The notes below the pieces were generated by a model, which was given only the letters and a program-made list of their open reading frames with translations, ran no database searches and was not told the DNA's origin. From Lobulomyces angularis (Eukaryota > Chytridiomycota > Chytridiomycetes > Lobulomycetales > Lobulomycetaceae): 44,390 bases of DNA. The stretch is from NCBI GenBank assembly GCA_027604685.1, contig JADHYX010000087.1, positions 21,154 through 65,543 of the forward strand, written 5' to 3'. Positions 37,538-44,390 of the stretch are shown in pieces (position 1 is the first letter of the stretch; every line of letters begins with the position of its first letter). The translations under genes and the position numbers were made by a program.

Positions 37538-39512
37538 ATGAATATATTTTCATTAAAAGTTGTTGAAAGAATTATAAAATTAGTAAAAGAAAACAAAATT
37601 GTTTTAACTACGAAAAGGATTTCAAAGGAAAAATCCAAAATTTTGATTAAGAGTGGCTCCATTTTTGTCATGAAAAAAAATAAAAATAGCCAAGATAAAA
37701 TTAAACGATGGACAGATCACTTTAATTGGGCCCCTTCCAGAGTTCAGAATTATCATTTTTTAGTAAGCACCATACTATTATCTTGTAACTTTCACTATTT
37801 TTTAGATTTATCGCGAGATTGCTGGAAAGTTAGATAAGAACTTTAGAATTACAAAAAAAGATATTGAAAACGAAAATTTTATAAATTGTGCGAAAGGTAA
37901 GTCTTTCAACTCTCCAAACTTATCTCCTAACCACGTTTATTTATGTGACTTGAGGTTCCTATTACTTAAAGCCGGATGGATTTATAAAAAAAACTATCAC
38001 TTTGGATGGCTACCATGTTGTCTTTTATTATAAGGAATCAGACCTACCTAGGTATTAGTACTTAATAATTTTTGCAGACTTAAGCTGATTCTGATAATTT
38101 TTAGACTGTCTTTACTTGATATTGAAAAGACTTTATTAAATGAAAAAGAAAAATATGAAGAATATGATGAGATTTCTGACTTAGAATCTACAGAAAACAG
38201 ACAAGAGAATAAGGCGCAACATCTGCTTTCCCCAACAATTAGAAAGTTTCGAATTTCCAATAAAACCCTTTCAGATGTGGAATTAAAAAGCAGTCTTAAA
38301 AGGCAAAGGAATTGGAGCAGTACACTTGGTCATCAAGAAGTATGTAGTCCAGATGAAGAAAGTAACGACGAAAGTGATTTCGAGTACACAAAGAAGCGTT
38401 ATAAATCGAAAAATAGAAGTAAAGTAAAATTTAATCCCAAAACGTTAATTGAACAGCGTAAACCTCGACGTAATAACAAAAACGATTTTACAGATGAATA
38501 TAAAATGAATTTGGGGGATAAATACATGGTAAACAGTTGGGAAAATGATAGCAGTTTTGAAGAGAAAGCAAAGTCTAATGAATACAATGAGCTAATTGAA
38601 AAAAAGTTAGCCTTTGTGACTCCAGAAAAAATTAAGCAGCACGAAACTAATCATTTTAAAATTAAAATTAACTTCAAAAATAATGTGGAGAAAATCGAAA
38701 ATGTTTTTTCTGTAGAAGAAGGAAAAATTGAAAAATTCAACTTTAATTTTAAAAGCAAACGAGAAGAAAAAAAAAATCTGAGATTGGTAAAAATATTTGA
38801 AGAAAATGAAAGAGATGTTAAAGATGAACTTACAAATAACAAGGAAAATTGTGCTGGGGAACATACTTATTTATATTCTTCTCCGTTATCTAAAAAGTCA
38901 ATGTTAAAAACTTTGAATGACAATAATTGCAAACAAAAATTTCATAACTTCACATCATTGACTGATACAGAGCTTGTCGTCGGTTACAATGATTTTAGTC
39001 AAGAAAATGAATTGAACTTTTCAAGTGTTGAAATGAACATGGAGCAATCTTCAGAGATCGCTTTATCCGATTCCATTTACAGTGAAACTTCAAATAGTAC
39101 ACATTTTGATAGTGATTCAATTGATGGTAACATTGAAGGAAAGAGTCAAAATAACACCAGTAATCAAAGTGTATTATGCACTTTGGATGCTGACGAACAC
39201 AAAGAAATGATATTTTTCAATGTTTGGACTGACTGCAGTTTGGCAAACGCGAAAGAAAATGAACCAAATAACAAAAGTAAGGAATTTGATTGTTATTTAG
39301 ATTGTAACAAAAATGACTATGATCATGTCAATTTAAAAAATATTAATTTTAACATCACCTTTAATAATGCGGATATTACACCACTTGACAGAATTGAAAA
39401 AAAAAAAAAAAATAACTATGCCAATGATATACTTGACATTGACATCAAAAAAATGGATGATTTCGTTTGGAAAACACCAAAAACTCCTAAACTATTGGGG
39501 TTTGATTGGTAA
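37538..39512 (+). CDS. Gti1/Pac2 (WOPR) family transcription regulator
   Basis: Fungal DNA-binding regulator of development, related to Wor1, Ryp1 and Pac2; acts in the nucleus. Four exons (37538-37762, 37806-37896, 37955-38051, 38105-39512) sum to 607 codons. The bipartite WOPR domain is clear: box A has LIKSGSIFVM and IKRWTDHFNWAPSRVQNYHF then LIYREI; box B has KPDGFIKKTITLDGYHVVFYYK. The acceptor at 37954 was chosen because it alone keeps the box B frame. The N-terminus is short: the usual F-x-G-x-V-x-x-x-x-D-A start is missing and box A begins at about residue 4, so an upstream exon may exist although an in-frame TAA at 37510 argues against a simple extension. The remaining 400 residues are acidic, Asn-rich and presumably disordered. 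A run of about 16 A codes for Lys near 39400. Confidence 0.9.
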
Positions 39513-39929
39513 TTTAATTAACAAATATAAATTTTACTTCACATTTAATTACACTTTTATTCGACATTAAATTTTATGTGCAACTGATGTATCACTTCTG
39601 TTCTTCTCTTATATTTAATATTCATTTAATCTATACTTTGGCAGCTATCTTTTGTTATAATCATTTTTATAATTTTTTTGCTTAATACATAAATTTAGTT
39701 TTTTAAAGATAATCCTTTTATTTTTTAATAGTGAAATAATAATTTTTCTTCTAAAAATTCACAAATCATTTTTGGAAACAATCCAAATTTTTTACAAATA
39801 TATTGTTGAATATTGGTGTGAAATATTGGTGAGAAGTTTCTAGATGCCTTTTTTTTCAAAGAATTTCTAAATTGTATTGGAAGCAAAAAAATACTGAAGT
39901 TATAAAAATTCGTAATTAAAAATATCATA
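39513..39929. other. Intergenic
   Basis: About 417 bp, AT-rich, between WOPR and 7TM gene B, both plus strand. No feature seen. Confidence 0.5.
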
Positions 39930-41297
39930 ATGGCAAATATTACAAATGTCACTTCTACAGTTGATTTATACACATTTGACCCAATTCCTGGAGCACTGAC
40001 ATCTGTTGTATTATCGAGAGAAATGGCAAAACAAATACAACTTGGAGTTGATGCATGTACACTTGTCCTGAGTCTTTACAATTTCATCAAGTCAATACAG
40101 CAGCTAAAATCTACCAAAGTGGAAAACTTTAAGAAAAGGAATACGTTATATTTCCTTTTTTCTGTTGTTTGGTTAATCTACTCCATGCTTTTAACAATAC
40201 ATGGATTACTTGTAGTTGATTTTAGTTCAAAAATGGAATATTACATTTTCTCTGTCTTTTCTGGTAATGTTGAGGGCTTCTTAAGCATGACTGGTATGGC
40301 TTGCTACCAAGCATTTACTATTCTGAGGTATCTGCAGCATTTTTTGTAATTGTATTAAAATTTCAAATAAAAGGTTCTCAACATTATTTAGAATATTTGT
40401 TCCGTACTCTGTTTGGGTAGACAGGTTCCTTTTGTTCATAATTTTAACTGTATACATTACTTGCGTTGTCATTGATCAAATCGTAAAAAAAAAAAAAAAT
40501 TATTCTAGCTCTCTTTACTAAATTTTCCTGTAAGACTATTTACTGTGTCCTTAAAGCATTTGTGTTTCCTGAAGAAATTCTTTCAAGTGTTTGTGCAGAT
40601 GAGGGGATAGCAAGTCAAACATATGATGCTTTGGCCATATCGTTTCAAGTTTTTTGCACCGCGATTCTGGAAACTATTCTAAGTAAGTACATACTGACTA
40701 ATCTGACTCTTAAATTTACTATTTTAGGTCTTTCATTAATATATGCTATCAGCAGACACGATAGTATCAAAAATAATTTGCTAGCGGCGTCAAAAAACTC
40801 TTTTTCTATGATTGGAATGGAAATTAACAAAAAAAAAAAAAAGATTATAATTTTTTTAATTTTATTCATCTTCATCACATGGTTCAGCTCATTGATAGTA
40901 ACAATTGATAACATCCTGTGGGCTTCGCCCGGTTTTTCTACAGATTATCTTTCAAACAACAGAATCTATAATGTCATTTATGAATTTTCAATCTTTTTCA
41001 TGACAATAGAGGTAAATTTATTAGTAAAAGCTTGGAAAAATAAAAAAACTTTTTTTTTATTTATTATTATAGTTTACTATGTACTTTTCGTTTTCAGTGT
41101 ATTTGGTTGAGCTAGTTAGAATTGGAACTAGAACAGTACCCGCTGACATAATGGGAAGTGAAGTTAGTTACGACTCCAGTGATTTTTCTCGTGTAAATGT
41201 TAATAATCTTAAGAGACCCGATTTATCAAATAATCTTTCAGTTGGACAATTTACGAATGAGTATCAAAGCCTTAGATTTTCAGGTGAAACTGAATGA
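39930..41297 (+). CDS. Orphan seven-transmembrane, GPCR-like protein B (381 aa)
   Basis: Five exons (39930-40327, 40392-40482, 40535-40682, 40728-41011, 41073-41297) give 381 aa. The N-terminus of about 35 residues carries two sequons (NIT, NVT) and no signal peptide. Seven hydrophobic segments are visible, at about residues 35-58, 74-98, 105-128, 140-160, 195-225, 250-275 and 295-320. A Cys-containing loop (EEILSSVCADEG) precedes segment 5, and a basic loop with five Lys precedes segment 6. The tail of about 60 residues is polar and Ser-rich, suited to phosphorylation. The acceptor at 40534 is atypical, lacking a strong T tract, but is the one that keeps frame. Size and layout match protein A at 3984, suggesting a family of orphan receptors. 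No class motif could be named. Confidence 0.8.
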
Positions 41298-41576
41298 CAT
41301 TTATAGCATTTCTTTTTGCAAAATTTGTAATTCACTCATTATCAGTTGCTTTAGCAATAAAATATATTGGGTTCACTTCCATTGTTGTCAACATACAAAT
41401 TGGTTTCTAGTTCTTCAAGTTTTGATTTGTTATTTATTGCTTTTTTAACTATAATCTAATTTACCAATTTCATAAAAGCTTCTTAATTTTTAAGAATGCA
41501 AAGAAAACAGACAGGATTACAAACAAGTAGTAATTTAAATAGATTACCATATAAAAAAAATTTTCGAATCTTATAG
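41298..41576. other. Intergenic
   Basis: About 280 bp after the 7TM gene. An ATG at 41495 opens a 26-codon frame only. No other feature. Confidence 0.4.
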
Positions 41577-41865
41577 AGATATTCAGCAATAGCTGGTCTT
41601 TTGATGTCACCTGATTTTCATATATGCAGATTCAGTAAATTGGACTTTCAACATTATAAGTTGCAAAATGAGAGCCAATTCACAGGCATTTATGGCACCA
41701 GTAAGTAATACTAAAAATGGCCACTATTAATATGATATGTTATCATATTAATAGTCCTTTTTTTTTTTTAATCATTTAGCTCCAGAAAGGAAAACAATCA
41801 ACAAAACAGATTTTTTTTTGAATGCTAATAAAAGTGTAGGTGAAAAGCCAAGACAACAGGTTTAG
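41577..41865 (+). CDS. Possible short gene or fragment, DUF6594-like
   Basis: Two exon-like blocks, 41577-41700 and 41780-41865, join cleanly (GTAAGT donor, TTTAG acceptor) and end TAG. The first reads RYSAIAGLLMSPDFHICRFS then KLDFQHYKLQNE. That order, a short helix, an SPDF step, an R-F and a L-x-x-x-x-L-Q-x-E helix, resembles the start of fungal DUF6594 proteins, but only by eye. A possible first exon with ATG at 41495 does not splice in frame. With no start and a product near 70 residues, a gene fragment is as likely as a gene. Confidence 0.35.
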
Positions 41866-41984
41866 AATTTAACTTTAATCTAAAGGTAAGTTTAGCGATT
41901 TGTTAAATAATCAATTGGATTTTTAATTTTTTTTCTTTTCTTCCTTCAGAAAATTATTCTTAAAATAAAAAAAATTTGGAAACG

Positions 41985-42060
41985 AATAATCAATAAAAGA
42001 CTTAGAACTTGATCTATTCATACTATTCTTAATGTCATATTATTTAAATAGAAAATACAG
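41985..42060 (+). repeat. Short fragment of the 3'-end repeat element
   Basis: The stretch with AATAAAAGACTTAGAACTTG and its A/T-rich continuation matches the tail of the element copy at 42825-43382 (AATAAAAGACTTATAACTTG). It seems to be a truncated copy. Confidence 0.55.
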
Positions 42061-42824
42061 AACAAGACAAAGAGAAGCCTTTATAGTTTATAGTAGCAGG
42101 TACCTACAGGAAAACTAAACTGCAAAAATGAAAAAGTAAAAGTTTCTCAATTTACTTTTTCAACAAACCCCATCCCATCAAATTTTATTCAAATCTCACT
42201 CAAAGAATGTTATATAGCAATGTGTTTCAAGAATCTATTAGTTTTTAGTTTCAATTACCTTTCCTCACTAACTCAGGTATTCTTAATTGGTTCACCATTA
42301 CAACATATCTATTAGATCGGGATATATTTTTGTCACTTACCTCTTCCTTACACTTACCAAATCATTAACGCACTCAGAAATTTCATTTTATTCTGTCATC
42401 TTAAACAATAAGTCAACTTAATGATAATTTAGTCATGATTCTAAAGAATAACCAAGTCAAAGTGTACCTTTACCTATCCGATAACAAGGATTTAAAATAA
42501 TGGTTTTGTTATCTTTATAATTGTTAATTTGCATTTTTCAATTTTTTCCAGTCATTCACCTTTGGTTCAAAATACTCAAGATCAATAACATTTAAAATTG
42601 ACAAATTGGGTATTTAATGATACCGAATTTAATAAACTTCTACAGCAATGTTTTTTCTAACTTTTTTTTTTTCCCTAATTTACGTTTCACACACCCTGAA
42701 CGCGTCTTTGGTTTAACTCACACCTTAGAATCAGTTGCACTCAACAGCACTACTTTAATGTTCTTTGCCTTCACTTATCTTTTCAACTTCCAAAGTAATG
42801 CTGTAAATCCGATAAGGAATTTAA
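42061..42824. other. Repeat-flanking spacer
   Basis: Mostly AT-rich with scattered C-rich stretches similar in texture to the repeat element, such as CTATCCGATAACAAGGATTT at 42474-42493. May be eroded element copies. No gene. Confidence 0.4.
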
Positions 42825-43382
42825 ACAACCGTCAGTGTTATCCAATTACAAGGATATAAAACAATTGTTACTTTTCAACGTTGCTATTACTAACCTTACC
42901 GATCCAAACACTTACCGATCCAAACACTCACCCTTACTTTTACCTTAATTTTCTCTGTTAAGTTTCTAAACAATTTTACAAGAGTTGAGTTGATGCTTTC
43001 CTTAATGAAACTTATTGATCTGTGTTGTTACTTATTGGTCTCTCTTACCCGCTTATTTATTTGGCTTATTGCTCATGTTTGTTAACCGTTTCGTTTCTAT
43101 TTTCCAAGGAATTTTTTTTATTATTTTTTTATTTTTATTTAGTTTTTTTTTAACTACATTTTTAGTTTATTTAGTGTCTCTATATATTTCTATGAAATAT
43201 ATTTGGCTAAGGTGTACCGAGAATGCTGGTGTAGTGAGATGGTAGTTATATATTTTACAAGGTTTTCTTGGTTAACTTGCTTGTTTGTTCCAATAATAAA
43301 AGACTTATAACTTGATCTCTTTTATACTCTTATTGTTATTATATTATATTTTAAGTAGAACGCCGGATACTGCTTATCTAAT
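42825..43382 (+). mobile_element. Repeat element copy A (direct)
   Basis: Begins at AACAACCGTCAGTGTTATCC and ends near AGAACGCCGGATACTGCTTA. It shares long stretches with copy B (inverted) and, over its first 250 bp, with copy C. A poly(A)-like AATAAAA lies near 43294 about 90 bp before the end, as in the 3' part of an LTR. Inside, ACCGATCCAAACACT is repeated in tandem at 42899-42929. It shows no long conserved protein and no TG...CA ends that I could fix. A solo-LTR-like or MITE-like element is likely. Confidence 0.6.
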
Positions 43383-43668
43383 AAAAAGAGCGCAAATGTA
43401 TTTGAATAATTAAGTCCTAAATTGTAACTAAATACCTTAATAACTAAAATAAAATAAAACAAAATCATACCTAAATAACTTAATAATTCACTAAGTTTTA
43501 ATTAAAAAAAATATTGTTTATTTGTAAAAAAAAGGTGTTTTAAATTGTGAAAGCAGGTTGAACACAAAACAAAACTATCAAAGGTACTTTACTACTGTTT
43601 GGTTACAAAGGTAAAATACAAATGTTTTGTTCCAAAGGAAAGACTGCATTCATAGCATCATCTCCCTT

Positions 43669-44158
43669 GTATTAGATAAGCAGTAACCGGCGTTCTACTT
43701 AAATAATATAATAATAAGAAGAGTATAAAATAAATGAAGCTGTAAGTCTTTTATTAATTGAACAAACAAGAAAGGGTTTGTGTAACAAAGAAACCCTTGT
43801 AAAATAGTTACTATATTTTAGCTATCTATAACTACCATTTTCAGTACACCACTAGCCTATATATATTTCATAGAAATATATAGAGACACTAAATAAACTG
43901 AAAATGTAGTTAAAAAAAATATTAAATAAAAAAAAATAAAAATAAAACTTCTTTGGAAAAAAAAAAACCAAAGCCGTGTACAGTGAGCAATAAGCCAAAT
44001 AAATAAGCGGGTAAGAGAGACCAATAAGTAACAACACAGATCATTAAGTTTCATTAAGGAAAGCATCAGCTCAACTCTTGTAAAACTGTGGTAAGCATAA
44101 AAAATAATTTTGTAAAAGAATTTGTTTGAATCGGATAAGTAAGTGATAACAACCGTCA
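43669..44158 (-). mobile_element. Repeat element copy B (inverted)
   Basis: The minus strand matches copy A in long blocks: TTTTACAAGAGTTGAGCTGA, CTCTCTTACCCGCTTATTTA, AGAACGCCGGTTACTGCTTA. Copies A and B face each other tail-to-tail across a 286 bp unique spacer (43383-43668), making an inverted repeat of about 0.5 kb arms. Beyond TATCTAATA the two copies stop matching, which defines the 3' boundary. Confidence 0.6.
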
Positions 44159-44390
44159 CTGTTATCCAATTACAAGGATATAGAACAATTGTTATATTTT
44201 ACTAACGTTTGCTATCACCTACTTCAACGATTTCAAACACTTAACCTTTCTCTTCCCTAAATATTTTTTACTTACAATTTCAAAACGAATTTTACTGGAG
44301 TTGAACTGATGCCTTCCTTATTGAAACTTATTGATATGTGTTGTTACCTACTGATCTCTCTTACCCGCTTATTTATTTGGATTATTGCTC
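44146..44390 (+). mobile_element. Repeat element copy C (direct, runs off the window)
   Basis: Matches copy A from AACAACCGTCACTGTTATCC to TTTGGATTATTGCTC at the window edge. It abuts copy B head-to-head; the join carries a small inverted motif, GATAAC...GTTATC. Confidence 0.6.

Noticed and set aside
38399..38864. Minus-strand hydrophobic frames in the WOPR tail
   Set aside because: Antisense of Lys/Glu/Asn-rich coding sequence gives Phe/Leu/Ser-rich shadow proteins.
43015..43245. Hydrophobic frame in repeat copy A and its match in copy B
   Set aside because: Copy C and copy B do not preserve the frame; T-rich repeat DNA gives hydrophobic translations by chance.

Overview
This is an AT-rich eukaryotic nuclear sequence with genes on both strands, mostly 45-160 bp GT-AG introns and long A and T runs. 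It looks like an early-diverging, probably flagellated (zoosporic) fungus. Fungal signs are a Gti1/Pac2 (WOPR) transcription regulator, a yapsin-like GPI-anchored aspartyl protease, an Rmd1/Sif-type DUF155 protein, a fungal-style Ctr copper transporter with a Cys-rich ectodomain, and a betaine-binding/EGF/membrane chimera of a kind seen in lower fungi. A CDKL-family kinase, normally linked to cilia, argues for a flagellated stage. The standard genetic code fits: TAA, TAG and TGA all act as stops. No genus is assigned. Gene models were built by hand from reading frames plus GT/AG junctions. Where exon lengths were summed (CDKL, both 7TM genes, Ctr, protease, G-alpha, methyltransferase, the 15.6 kb orphan, the 19.3 kb gene, WOPR), every total is a multiple of three.

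Layout. 1-13.3 kb is gene-dense: the 3' part of eIF3g (+), CDKL kinase (+), a 383-aa 7TM protein (+), the Ctr copper transporter (+), an aspartyl protease (-), a divergent G-protein alpha subunit (-) and a membrane-anchored methyltransferase (+). 13.3-22.6 kb is gene-poor and looks like a decay zone. It holds gene relics, a 312-aa orphan gene, a leucine-rich-repeat pseudogene of a type reminiscent of giant-virus or bacterial proteins, a 366-aa gene whose C-terminal end resembles a degenerate Fic domain, a heptanucleotide microsatellite and a second broken coding stretch.

22.6-36.7 kb carries four minus-strand genes in tandem: the DUF155 protein, a coiled-coil membrane protein, a giant acidic protein of about 1,800 aa with a Gly/Ala-rich hydrophobic core, and the OpuAC-like/EGF/polytopic receptor-like protein. 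37.5-41.3 kb carries the WOPR regulator (+) and a second 7TM protein (381 aa, +). From about 41.5 kb on there is a possible short gene, then repetitive DNA with at least three copies of one element, two of them in an inverted tail-to-tail arrangement and the third abutting head-to-head.

Together, two GPCR-like 7TM proteins, a G-alpha subunit, a ligand-binding-domain membrane protein and a WOPR master regulator give the window a sensing and signalling flavour. Nothing in the sequence shows that they act in one pathway. No CRISPR array, rRNA or convincing tRNA was seen.
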